From Alteromonas abrolhosensis (lineage in GTDB: Bacteria > Pseudomonadota > Gammaproteobacteria > Enterobacterales > Alteromonadaceae): 47,372 bases of DNA. The stretch is taken from the NCBI RefSeq assembly GCF_001953635.1, contig NZ_MEJH01000017.1:11012-58383 (forward strand). Direction: 5' to 3'. Positions 24,207 to 32,372 of this stretch are shown piece by piece. The notes under the pieces were generated by a model that had not been told where the DNA came from, made no database searches, and saw nothing but the letters and a program-made list of their open reading frames with translations. The stretch's first letter is position 1. Every line of letters starts with the position of its first letter. Both the position numbers and the translations under genes were made by a program.

Positions 24207-25895
24207 TTACTTTTCAAGCTGCTCTTTATGCGCCGATTCTCTTTTAAGCTTCGACACTACTGAGAAAGCTTCAAGCATTACGAGCACGGATACAATGAGT
24301 ACTACCGCATCTAAGAACACTAGCAGGTAGTTACCTTCAACATAGTACTCTTTAAGCTTAATAAGACCTGCAAAGAATGCCATCACCAGTACAAATACCA
24401 TAGGGATTAGCGTGTACTTAGCTGGTCGACCTAACTTGATCAACATAACTGAGATAACTAACAGTGTTAAACTGGCTAGGATTTGGTTAGTTGAGCCGAA
24501 TAGAGGCCAGATGATCATGCCGCCGCTTCCCGACGCGCCACCGGCACCGAAGGCCAATAGTAAGCAGCATCCAACAGCAACAAGTGTTGCAACCACACCG
24601 TTCTTAAGTGCACCGATAGAGTAAATATCGCCCCACTCCTGAATAATATAGCGCTGTAGACGCACACCTGAGTCCATGGTGGTACCGGCAAATAGTACAA
24701 CCATTACCGCTAGAATTGTTGAAGAGAAATCTACTGGCAGTCCCCAACCTTGCTGAATCAAGTTTGCTCCGCCTGTGATAAATGCACCTACGCTGCCCGC
24801 GCCTAAGTGGCTATATACTTCGTGCCACTCTTCTGGCGATGCGGCAAACGCCACGCCACTCACAGCAACGATTGTGATAAGCGCTAGTGAGCCTTCACCT
24901 ATTGCACCTAGGTAGCCTACGAAGCGTGCGTCTGTCTCTTTATCAAGCTGCTTAGAGCTGGTACCTGAAGATACAATTCCGTGGAAGCCAGAAACTGCAC
25001 CGCAGGCAATAGTCACGAATAATAAAGGAATAAGGCTTGGCGAGTCGACGGCTGTTTGGGCGTTGAATGCTGGAGCCGTGATATCTGGCATAGCAAAGAA
25101 TACCGCACCGTAAAGTAGGAACAAGCCAACAAGTAGCTGCATACCGTTAATAAAATCACGTGGCTGCAATAACATCCATACCGGAAGCAATGATGCTATA
25201 GCGGCGTAAACGAATAGGATAATGATCCAGTTGGCTTTATCAGCTAAGCCAAACATGGTTTCCGGTAGGCTAAGTGGGATATAGCTACCTGCATATACAG
25301 ATGCATATAAAACAATAATACCTACTATGCACAGAGGTATAAGGCTGAAATTACGTTTTAGTAATTGACCTATTACCAGCGCTACTGCAATTGCCATCCA
25401 GGCAGGGAATACGGCATTTGGTTGGGATACAAACGAGTTAGCGATAACCACGCCGAATACCGCGTTAACCATTAGGAGCACTAGGAAGATCACTATCATA
25501 AACAGTGAACGAGAGCGTTTTCCGATAACGGTTTCTGACAACGCGCCCATAGACTTACCTTTGTGACGCGCACTCGCCCATAGGGCACCCATATCATGTA
25601 CACCAGCGAATAAAATGGTACCAAATACAACCCAAAGCACTGCTGGAACCCAACCCCAATAAACGGCGATGGCTGGGCCTACAATTGGCGCAGCACCCGC
25701 TACGGAAGTGAAATGGTGCCCCCACAACACGACTTTATTGGTGGGAACATAATCCACCCCATCTTTCATCGTGTGAGCTGGTGTTACAAAACTATCATCC
25801 AACTTAAAAATTCGGCTCGCGATAAATTTAGAATACACGAACCAACCGAGCAACATTCCGATGATGCCCAGTATTACAATGGCAATAGACTGCAT
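24207..25895 (-). CDS. CstA-family transporter (carbon starvation protein)
   Basis: A 562-residue, highly hydrophobic inner-membrane protein. The family block HHFTSVAGAAPIVGPAIAVYWGW is near residue 60, and VFGTILFAGVHDMGALW follows. CstA proteins import peptides or pyruvate (CstA and BtsT in E. coli, about 700 residues); this is the shorter form common in marine and Firmicute genomes, lacking part of the C-terminus. The substrate here is not predictable. It is transcribed alone. Two inverted repeats at 26055-26089 and 26144-26159 upstream could be regulator sites, in line with catabolite-type control of the family. Confidence 0.9.
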   Translation of the reverse strand: MQSIAIVILGIIGMLLGWFVYSKFIASRIFKLDDSFVTPAHTMKDGVDYVPTNKVVLWGHHFTSVAGAAPIVGPAIAVYWGWVPAVLWVVFGTILFAGVHDMGALWASARHKGKSMGALSETVIGKRSRSLFMIVIFLVLLMVNAVFGVVIANSFVSQPNAVFPAWMAIAVALVIGQLLKRNFSLIPLCIVGIIVLYASVYAGSYIPLSLPETMFGLADKANWIIILFVYAAIASLLPVWMLLQPRDFINGMQLLVGLFLLYGAVFFAMPDITAPAFNAQTAVDSPSLIPLLFVTIACGAVSGFHGIVSSGTSSKQLDKETDARFVGYLGAIGEGSLALITIVAVSGVAFAASPEEWHEVYSHLGAGSVGAFITGGANLIQQGWGLPVDFSSTILAVMVVLFAGTTMDSGVRLQRYIIQEWGDIYSIGALKNGVVATLVAVGCCLLLAFGAGGASGSGGMIIWPLFGSTNQILASLTLLVISVMLIKLGRPAKYTLIPMVFVLVMAFFAGLIKLKEYYVEGNYLLVFLDAVVLIVSVLVMLEAFSVVSKLKRESAHKEQLEK

Positions 25896-25929
25896 ACTGT
25901 CGTCCTAATTTGTTTTACCAATAGGTTTC

Positions 25930-25995
25930 TAGGGCCTGTTAATCTTTGGTGTACGAATTTTGGCTTAAACGTACAACAAAGGTCAGCAGCTCCTA
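25930..25995. repeat. Palindromic repeat element (TAGGGCCTG ... CAAAGGTCAGC family)
   Basis: The left arm begins TAGGGCCTGTTAATCTTTGG and the right arm, read on the other strand, begins TAGGAGCTGCTGACCTTTGT; both continue TGTACG. Over 26 positions about 19 match. The loop is AATTTTGGCTTAAA. Partial copies occur at 2860 and 16436. It lies 34 bases before the cstA start codon, so it is in the promoter or 5' leader. Confidence 0.65.
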
Positions 25996-26143
25996 GCCCG
26001 TGGATTATCTTTTTTTCAGTTCAAACACTACACCAATTAGCGGTGAAGAAAGGTCATACCTGAGTAAGAGATTACCTGTTTGAGGTATGCCCAACGTACT
26101 GTTGCGCGTATTTAAACATGCGCCGAGGCAAGGGCCTTGCGCA

Positions 26144-26159
26144 TTAGACTAAAGTCTAA
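26144..26159. promoter_or_regulatory. Candidate regulator site, TTAGACT-N2-AGTCTAA
   Basis: Perfect 7-bp arms separated by two bases, about 250 bases upstream of the cstA start codon. The size suits a dimeric LuxR-type response regulator. Which protein binds is not visible in the window. Confidence 0.4.
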
Positions 26160-26398
26160 CGTAAAGAATAAGAATTAGCTTCACTGAATGGAGATTTTAT
26201 TGGAAACGCACGCTCGAAAAGCCATAACGTTCAATGTATAACCAGTTTTCTATTGTGCGATGCTGTTATGTCGTTGAGCGAGAAGCTATGCGCTATTCCA
26301 ATCGAGTGCAAGGGGGGTCTTTTCACTCTCTGTATAGCTACTTCTCTCTTTATCGTTACGTCGCTTAACTAAACAAATATCGCTTTTATTAAATTGTC

Positions 26399-27790
26399 TT
26401 AATAAAGGTCGCGATGATAACGCCCTTCATCAGCTAGCGCATTGTATGCTTGTTCCTCAAGTATAGACCGCAACGCTTTATCAACGCCTTGGCCCATTCC
26501 CTCAAAATGCCCACATACGTATACTTGTCCGGTGTCGCCTAAGAAGGATTTGACCTCATCTCGTTGCTCTACGAGGCGCTGTTGAACATAGCCTCCGTTT
26601 TCTTGACGGGAGAAAATAACTGACTTTTTAAAAATACAGTCACTATTCTGAAAAGGCGATAGCGTTTTATCTAGCACGTCATCTTGCGCAGGATTACGCT
26701 CGCCAAAAAATATCCATACTGGCCCTGCGTTCTCGAGCAGTGCGCGTTTTGCAAGCTGTGCTCGTACCCCCGCAATGCCGCTACCCGCCGCAATCAAAAG
26801 CAATGGGCACATTGTGTCTGCAATAATCGCGCTGGTATTTTTACGAATGTAGGCCTGTACTGATTGAGACAGAGGCAAGGAACGGGTAAGTAAGCCTGAA
26901 CCTATCCCGAGTTGGCCGTTGTCTTTAGCCAGCTGTCGAACTACAAGCTTTACGTCGTGCTCTTGTGGTACCGACGCAATGGTGTAACTTCGGCTAACTA
27001 TTGGTTCCCCTGCTTGCTGAGGAATAAGTACTTCCAACACGTCACCCGCTTCCCATTGTTCATGTAATTCTTGTGTCTGATTAGAATGGTCAACGTTCAA
27101 CGACAAGCCGAATAAGCCAGGCGAGGTTGAGGCTTTGCTCTCGGAGTGGTTGGAGGGTTGGTTTGAAACCTCGCCTGAGGCCGACTTTACTTCATTTAAT
27201 TGAACCCGATTTTTCAGTGTGAAAGCATGGGTGGGGTGCTGCTCATCCTGTGGCAAGGCACCAAGCAAAGACAAATGCTCACCTTTCCCTGAATCCAGTG
27301 TCGTTAGCGGAGAAAGCGCACGTGCGCCTAGTGCACTGATATTATCGAACAACGTGACTGCGAATTGGCAAAACGCGGCGTATTGCTTATCGCCTAATCC
27401 CACCACTTCAAAAGATAGATGGGACAGGTAATCAGATTGATTCGACGACGCCTTTTTTAGCGCTTTACTAAAGGTTCTGCCCGCATCAGGGGGCTCGCCT
27501 TCACCGTAGGTACTCACAACAAAAATGACTTTCGACACACTACTTAACGTGTTGAGTTTCAAAGATGCCATGGACACTACCGACGTTTGCTCTTGCTGTG
27601 ATAGCGCAGCGGCCTTCGCGCGGGCAATTTTTTCAGCCGTACCAGTTTGACTTGCGTATACGACAAGGGTCTCCTCGCCTGATACCGCATAGTTGTTTTG
27701 CTTTTTATGCTTAAAAAATAACACCGCTACCCACAGCAAATACAGGCCAATGCTTAATAGTGCTATGAGTAGACGGTGTGTTTCTGTCAT
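26399..27790 (-). CDS. Membrane-anchored flavodoxin/FAD-NAD(P)H reductase
   Basis: A 463-residue flavoprotein of the sulfite-reductase alpha/P450-reductase type. Residues 5-27 are one N-terminal membrane helix followed by KHKK, which predicts the rest to be cytosolic. The flavodoxin domain starts ETLVVYASQTGTAEKIA and has VVSTYGEGEPPDAG. The FAD block is SRSYTIASVP, and the NAD(P)H domain holds LLIAAGSGIAGVRAQL, VWIFFGERN and VYVCGHFEGMG, ending in the family-like RYHRDLY. It is the last gene of a unit with PepSY-like, DUF2271 and DUF4198 proteins, so it probably feeds electrons to the membrane for ferric reduction; that is inference. Confidence 0.87.
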   Translation of the reverse strand: MTETHRLLIALLSIGLYLLWVAVLFFKHKKQNNYAVSGEETLVVYASQTGTAEKIARAKAAALSQQEQTSVVSMASLKLNTLSSVSKVIFVVSTYGEGEPPDAGRTFSKALKKASSNQSDYLSHLSFEVVGLGDKQYAAFCQFAVTLFDNISALGARALSPLTTLDSGKGEHLSLLGALPQDEQHPTHAFTLKNRVQLNEVKSASGEVSNQPSNHSESKASTSPGLFGLSLNVDHSNQTQELHEQWEAGDVLEVLIPQQAGEPIVSRSYTIASVPQEHDVKLVVRQLAKDNGQLGIGSGLLTRSLPLSQSVQAYIRKNTSAIIADTMCPLLLIAAGSGIAGVRAQLAKRALLENAGPVWIFFGERNPAQDDVLDKTLSPFQNSDCIFKKSVIFSRQENGGYVQQRLVEQRDEVKSFLGDTGQVYVCGHFEGMGQGVDKALRSILEEQAYNALADEGRYHRDLY

Positions 27791-27837
27791 GTGCTTATCT
27801 TTTATACTGCTCTATTGGAATAGCTGAAGGCTTAAGA

Positions 27838-27875
27838 GGCTGTTATTCCCTAATCTTTAAAGAACGATTACAGCC
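27838..27875. other. Weak hairpin between the DUF4198 and reductase genes
   Basis: GGCTGT (27838-27843) and ACAGCC (27870-27875) enclose TAATC/GATTA. It sits in the 103-base gap inside the operon and may modulate expression of the reductase. Confidence 0.35.
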
Positions 27876-27893
27876 CCTAGCTGCTCAAGGCTA

Positions 27894-28727
27894 TTACAGT
27901 GGAAGTACTTCAAATGTGCCTGAGTAGCTACCGTTACGAGACGTTGCTGGCTTTTGCGCTTTATCGTCTTCATAACCAATTTCTACAAAATACATTCCGG
28001 CTTGCGGCCATGTAATTTCAATCTGACCATTTTTGTCAGACGTGACTTTAATCGTTTCCTGATCATTTCTGTAGCGCATACCACCGCGCACAACTTCCAC
28101 CTCGGCGCCAACCGCAGGCTCACCGTCAATAAGTAACTTGAACGTTGCCGTTTCGGTTGCGAATAAATCATTAGGGTGAGTCACTGGCACTAGTTCTAAG
28201 CCCACATTTTCAGGCGTAAATACTTTACTCGATGGCGCGCCAAGAGTGACATAGGTCTCTACACGTCGAGAGCTTTGCACTACGCGAAGGTCTTTTGCTT
28301 CTTTTGGTACGGCGGTAGCAAACTCTTCAGGCTTATATTCTTCACCACGGCCCGGCCACATCTTACGCTTGCCTTCTTCATCTCGCCAAAAAGCGCGAAT
28401 ACCGCTGCTGGCAGAGGCAAGTTTGTATGTACCTTCTTTATCTAGTTTCAAATCAAACGTGGTCCGATACTTTCCGCGCGCCATATTTTCCACTTCAACA
28501 GCTTCGCCGTCTGGCGATTGAACCACTAAGTTACTGGCGTTCATTGCGAAATGGTCAGGGTGAAAAATAGTATTAGAAATAGCGGCATCAAACGTTACGT
28601 ACGCTTCTTCACCTGATAATACGGTAGAGCTTGGTAGTAACCACGCGCGATGCGCACTGGCTGAAAATGACACGGCAAGTGTTGCTGCTAGCGCAATGGC
28701 AGAAGCTTTTACTGATAGTTTTTTCAT
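27894..28727 (-). CDS. Periplasmic DUF4198 protein
   Basis: A 277-residue protein with a clear signal peptide (MKKLSVKASAIALAATLAVS, ending SASAHRAW), so it is exported. After cleavage the mature N-terminus carries a His, as in NikM-like DUF4198 proteins that can bind metal. The rest is predicted beta-sandwich with YKLASASSGIRAFWRD and a final GMYFVEIGYED block. DUF4198 proteins are often found beside TonB receptors and nickel or iron genes. Here it follows DUF2271 and precedes the reductase, in the Fur-box unit. GAGG five bases before the ATG supports the start. Role unknown; a periplasmic metal chaperone is possible. Confidence 0.85.
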   Translation of the reverse strand: MKKLSVKASAIALAATLAVSFSASAHRAWLLPSSTVLSGEEAYVTFDAAISNTIFHPDHFAMNASNLVVQSPDGEAVEVENMARGKYRTTFDLKLDKEGTYKLASASSGIRAFWRDEEGKRKMWPGRGEEYKPEEFATAVPKEAKDLRVVQSSRRVETYVTLGAPSSKVFTPENVGLELVPVTHPNDLFATETATFKLLIDGEPAVGAEVEVVRGGMRYRNDQETIKVTSDKNGQIEITWPQAGMYFVEIGYEDDKAQKPATSRNGSYSGTFEVLPL

Positions 28728-28782
28728 AATGTCCTCTTATTGGATCTTTACAGAGTGAGCGTTGAATTAGCGCCTCCGCAGA

Positions 28783-29313
28783 TTAGTCTTCCAGACGCAG
28801 TACTACACGCCCAAGTTCTGAATTTCCTTTCACCTCTACCGGTAGTGACGCAGCAGATAGCGGTAAAGAAAATGGCAGAGACAGTACTTCTCTTCCGCCT
28901 ACTTCTCGTGATGCCTCAACGCGAAGCGTGTAATCGCCCTCTGGCAGTTCTGCTAACGCTTTATTTAGCTGCGAATCAAGGCTGTAATCGCCTGGGCCTT
29001 TTGTTGCACTGGTAAGTCCGTCATACGGCAAATCAAGGCTTCGCCCACCACGACGCCACCATTGGCGCAAGTCTTTAAGCCACTCTTTCCCTTTGTCTTC
29101 ACGCATTTCAACGTCGTACCATACGGCGACTTGAGTAGCCTTGCGTTTACTGTCTTCAATCCACACGGCAAGATAAGGTTTGTGATATTCAGCCACATCA
29201 AGTTGCGGTAAGGCCACGTCCAGTTTGGCTTGGCTTGCCGCGTGAATAGCGCCAGAGGCAAATGTCATACTCAATAACGTTGATGCGATCACTGCGCTTT
29301 TTCGCATTTTCAT
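28783..29313 (-). CDS. Periplasmic DUF2271 protein
   Basis: From the ATG at 29313 this is a 176-residue protein with a signal peptide (MKMRKSAVIASTLLSMTFAS, cleavage after IHAA). The body matches DUF2271: YLAVWIEDSKRKATQVAVWYD, then WLKDLRQWWRRGGRS, and a C-terminal GDYTLRVEASREVGG segment. AAGGAG seven bases before 29313 decides the start; the longer frame from 29388 would overlap the preceding gene and hide the signal peptide. It lies between the PepSY-like and DUF4198 genes. DUF2271 proteins recur next to PepSY and flavodoxin-reductase genes, which suggests a shared redox or metal role; no activity is known to me. Confidence 0.85.
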   Translation of the reverse strand: MKMRKSAVIASTLLSMTFASGAIHAASQAKLDVALPQLDVAEYHKPYLAVWIEDSKRKATQVAVWYDVEMREDKGKEWLKDLRQWWRRGGRSLDLPYDGLTSATKGPGDYSLDSQLNKALAELPEGDYTLRVEASREVGGREVLSLPFSLPLSAASLPVEVKGNSELGRVVLRLED

Positions 29314-29359
29314 GTAAACACTCCTTAAAATTGTGTAGCTAAGTGCCAGTAGCGTCGCG

Positions 29360-29959
29360 CTAGTGCACAAACAGTAAAATAATGACAAACGGGATAAGTA
29401 CGCCGAGCATAGTAATGGGCCAGGTAGACGCGCGCGTTTTCGAGTGACGCATTAATAACTGCAGCCCAGTTACACTAAAAATAATGCAGGCAACAGCAAA
29501 GATATCGATAAACCAGCGCCAGGCATTTCCCGTGTTCCGCCCTTTATGCAGATCATTGAAATAAGATATCCATCCTCTATCAACGTTTTCATAAGTCACT
29601 GTGCCAAGTTCAGCATCTACTGCTATCCAACTATCAGCACCGGGCCCGGGCCACGCAGCATAAAATTCAATACCATCCCACTCTCCCGTCACCGATGAAG
29701 GTAGTGAAATGCCCTCTTGCGACTGCATAAATGCGACGAGTTCGCTTGGTATAGCTACGTCCCCCGTATCTAGAGAAAGCAATTGTTCGACAGCCAACGG
29801 TGGTAAGCTTGATTCAGCTGACGTTACAGTTCTGTTGGCAGGAATATCTGCAGCGTGATTTAGCGTAATCCCGGTTAGAGCAAATAACATCATTCCTATC
29901 AGACATACTGCGCCACTAATCCAATGCCATTGGCGAATGCCGCCTAAAGAAAAACTCAT
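29360..29959 (-). CDS. PepSY-associated membrane protein (PepSY_TM_like type)
   Basis: A 199-residue inner-membrane protein. A first helix near residues 9-30 is preceded by RQWHWISG, then comes a periplasmic segment of about 100 residues with ITLNHAAD close to the membrane and DLHKGRNTGNAWRWF at its end, and two final helices. The paired His residues (HWISG, LNH, LHKGR and LMRHS) next to helices resemble the haem-coordinating pattern proposed for PepSY reductases. It is the first gene after the Fur-box promoter at 30018-30068 and starts the operon DUF2271, DUF4198, reductase. Electron transfer from the reductase through this protein is inferred. Confidence 0.83.
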   Translation of the reverse strand: MSFSLGGIRQWHWISGAVCLIGMMLFALTGITLNHAADIPANRTVTSAESSLPPLAVEQLLSLDTGDVAIPSELVAFMQSQEGISLPSSVTGEWDGIEFYAAWPGPGADSWIAVDAELGTVTYENVDRGWISYFNDLHKGRNTGNAWRWFIDIFAVACIIFSVTGLQLLMRHSKTRASTWPITMLGVLIPFVIILLFVH

Positions 29960-30017
29960 AATTTCGTTGCTAACTCTCTGTACTACTCGGTGATATTGAC
30001 TAATTTCAACGGGCTAG

Positions 30018-30068
30018 ATAATACAGATATTTCCAACCTTTTCAATGTAAATGAGATTTATTCTCATT
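30018..30068 (-). promoter_or_regulatory. Fur-box-like palindrome and sigma-70 promoter for the PepSY-DUF2271-DUF4198-reductase operon
   Basis: AATGAGATTTATTCTCATT (30050-30068) has perfect 7-bp arms and fits a Fur operator. On the minus strand TTGAAA (30040-30045) and TATTAT (30018-30023) are separated by 16 bases, giving a good promoter whose -35 is next to the palindrome. Transcription would start about 50 bases before the ATG at 29959. Confidence 0.72.
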
Positions 30069-30104
30069 ATTGTATTTTTTGCACAACAACCTTTAAGCAT
30101 TGCT

Positions 30105-30455
30105 TTATTTTTTATGCAAACGAGGCCCCCAAAAAGCCGCAAGTAACAGGTAATTGCACAGCGCTTTATAAAGGGTAGGTAAATAGGTAAACGTTGCAGA
30201 AACCAGCACGCTTGTAAGCTGTAAAAAACCAATCCACACCACAACGCCAATTTCGGTTTTCCACACGTCTATGCAGTTCATGAGACTTATTGCCATAAGC
30301 AAATACGCCAAACTATGAAGCACAATTAAAAGTAATGGTGAAGGTGTGCTGGTTAGTCGGGTGATACCGGCATGCTTCTTATTGCCAAGCGAGAGTAGTA
30401 AGAAACTCAAATACGTAAGCAAAAATGCGAACACCACATCCACAACGATACTCAT
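30105..30455 (-). CDS. Small membrane protein, DUF3325 family
   Basis: A 116-residue protein with three or four hydrophobic helices (first at about residues 5-25, LLIVLHSLAYLLMAISL in the middle). Size, position and character fit DUF3325, which commonly follows PepSY and DUF3649 genes in iron-uptake clusters. Its ATG overlaps the end of the PepSY gene by four bases (ATGA), a sign of coupling. It is the last gene of the long TonB/PepSY run; no clear terminator follows it. Function unknown; probably an accessory to the PepSY reductase. Confidence 0.78.
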   Translation of the reverse strand: MSIVVDVVFAFLLTYLSFLLLSLGNKKHAGITRLTSTPSPLLLIVLHSLAYLLMAISLMNCIDVWKTEIGVVVWIGFLQLTSVLVSATFTYLPTLYKALCNYLLLAAFWGPRLHKK

Positions 30456-32068
30456 ATTAATGCCTCGCTGTTTTTACCTTGTAGTTTGTCTTGGCGAGCT
30501 TTGTCTTTTCGCTTTGGTGACGGTGCGCTGTTTACCCGTTTTGCTTTCACGGCTTTGGCTTTTGTGACGTGGTAAGCAGCATAGCCGAGTACTGCCGCAA
30601 GTGTTATGCATATAAGGTCAAAACTCACTCTCAAGCTATCACCATTTGCAACCGCAAAATCTAGGTCTGTTGCTGAGGTGAGGTGGTCAAGCAAAGGCAC
30701 AAGCGCAAACAACACTGCTGCAAAGCCAAGTTGAATTACCCACCCTTTTTTGTCTCGCCAAATAAACCCTGTAACCACACACACCAGCCATATTGCGAAA
30801 AACATCTTAATTTCCCATAAGCTTCGAGACGTTAGATCAGCAGGAAGTAGCCTGTTTACCCAAAAGTAGCCGCCGGTCGCACACATTAACCCTGCAATGC
30901 TGCCTATGTTGCTGCCCCTGACCAATTCAAAACCAAACTCTCCAAGTTGTTGCTTTGCCCGTTTCACTACCCACAAAACAGAGCCCGTTCCCACCATAAT
31001 GGTGCCCAGAATACCGGCAAAAAATAGTAACCAGCGAGTGAGGGTATCGGCGAAGCGCGCTTGATGTAACATATCCAAATAGTTATACGTCGCCTGGCTG
31101 GCGTTAGCGGCCACTGACGCTGGGCGCTCGTTTATGACTTCGCCTTGTGCGTTAAATACCAGCGCACTACTTCCCCCACGCCCCGCACTTAACTGCGTTC
31201 GATTGTTCCCACTTAGCGTAAACTGAGCGTTAGCTTTACCCGGGTGAGTAATAGATAGGCTTTCAACCGGCACCTGCCATGTGCTCTCAGCGTGAGCAAT
31301 CATCGAAGAGATGGGTAAGGCCAACAAGGCATTAATGTCTGGTGAAGCTAGATTTTGCTGCTGCGCATTCTGGCGTACTTCTGTACCTTGAGGACGGTGC
31401 CGCACGCGCTCCTCGCTGTTAAAAGGCAATAGCGTGGCGCCTAATAGAATCAAACCAGAAAAGGTGATCATGATATGAAATGGTAGTGCTAATACCGCAC
31501 TTATGGCGTGCCCATCTATCCAGCTCAGCAGCTTCTTCTTTGGCCTGAACATAAAGAAATCGGCAAAGATTTTTCTGTGCATGATGACGCCGCTGATAAT
31601 AGCAACAAACATCATCATACTGACTGCGCCTACTATCCAGCGTCCAACGGTTCTGTCTATGCCGTATAACTCGAAATGAAAGCGATAAAGGAAGTTGCCA
31701 CCGGCCGTTTCTCTTACTTTTATCTCTTCACCCGTGGACGGATTCAACATAACCCGTGGACCTCGACGACGCTCGTTACCTGCATTGGCGTCGCGCCACG
31801 ACAAGTCGAGGGTGTTCGAGCGCGCATCTGGTAGTGAGAGTTGCCATTCACTTGCATTGGGCGCATAGATCGCAAGATAACGTAAACCGTGCTCTAGCGC
31901 CTTTTCGCTGGGTACTGCGGCGTGTTGTTCTGGCTGCATCCAATAGGTTATTTCGGTTCTAAAAAACGACAGCGTACCGGTAAAAAAAATCGCGAAGAGT
32001 AACCAACCAACAAGTATCGAGCTCCAAGTATGGAGCCACGTCATAGACTTTCTGACATACCCTTTCAT
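30452..32068 (-). CDS. PepSY-domain inner-membrane protein, probable ferric-siderophore reductase
   Basis: A 538-residue protein of the PepSY-associated membrane family. The first helix (about 12-34) follows MTWLHTWSSILVGWLLFAIF, whose His is typical. Two periplasmic stretches contain PepSY-like segments; helices recur near 150, 195, 350, 390 and at the end. LHQARFADTLTRWLLFFAGI has the second conserved His before a helix. The C-terminal tail is very basic. Relatives include FpvG of Pseudomonas aeruginosa, which works with small membrane partners to reduce iron released from pyoverdine. DUF3649 lies two bases upstream and DUF3325 overlaps downstream, the same three-gene module seen in iron clusters. 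Confidence 0.87.
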   Translation of the reverse strand: MKGYVRKSMTWLHTWSSILVGWLLFAIFFTGTLSFFRTEITYWMQPEQHAAVPSEKALEHGLRYLAIYAPNASEWQLSLPDARSNTLDLSWRDANAGNERRRGPRVMLNPSTGEEIKVRETAGGNFLYRFHFELYGIDRTVGRWIVGAVSMMMFVAIISGVIMHRKIFADFFMFRPKKKLLSWIDGHAISAVLALPFHIMITFSGLILLGATLLPFNSEERVRHRPQGTEVRQNAQQQNLASPDINALLALPISSMIAHAESTWQVPVESLSITHPGKANAQFTLSGNNRTQLSAGRGGSSALVFNAQGEVINERPASVAANASQATYNYLDMLHQARFADTLTRWLLFFAGILGTIMVGTGSVLWVVKRAKQQLGEFGFELVRGSNIGSIAGLMCATGGYFWVNRLLPADLTSRSLWEIKMFFAIWLVCVVTGFIWRDKKGWVIQLGFAAVLFALVPLLDHLTSATDLDFAVANGDSLRVSFDLICITLAAVLGYAAYHVTKAKAVKAKRVNSAPSPKRKDKARQDKLQGKNSEALI

Positions 32069-32069
32069 G

Positions 32070-32372
32070 CTAAAGCCCTGTACTGATTGAATAGAGACAC
32101 AAAGCTAACGCCGAGAGCGTCGTCATTACGATGGTCGCCTTTTTGGCCGTATCGAAGATGAACGTAAAAAGAATGAAGGTGCAGTAAATACAAAAGAACA
32201 GCATTCTTACCAGCGCTTCGTGCTCTCGTCCTTCAGCCCCTATAAAATTGGCAATGGCGCTGCTTAGCCACGCTGAAAAAGCGTAACCCAGTGCCACAGC
32301 AATCAGCGTTCTAAGTGCGACATCCAATCGTTCGCGACTTATAGTGACGCGGTTTACCATTTGGCTCTTCAT
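32070..32372 (-). CDS. Small membrane protein, DUF3649 family
   Basis: A 100-residue protein with three hydrophobic helices (LRTLIAVALGYAFSAWL near the start, then two more), no signal peptide, and a short polar N-terminus. It fits DUF3649, called iron-uptake protein in many annotations. It overlaps the TPR gene by four bases and leaves one base before the PepSY gene, so all are one transcript. Its exact role is not known; small partners of FpvG-type reductases are of this size. Confidence 0.8.
   Translation of the reverse strand: MKSQMVNRVTISRERLDVALRTLIAVALGYAFSAWLSSAIANFIGAEGREHEALVRMLFFCIYCTFILFTFIFDTAKKATIVMTTLSALALCLYSISTGL

Larger units (their letters stand above)
25896..26398. other. 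Intergenic region upstream of cstA
   Basis: About 500 bases with no convincing gene. It holds the palindromic repeat at 25930-25995, the 7-bp inverted repeat CATACCT/AGGTATG (26055-26061 and 26083-26089), and the perfect inverted repeat TTAGACT/AGTCTAA at 26144-26159. Confidence 0.55.
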
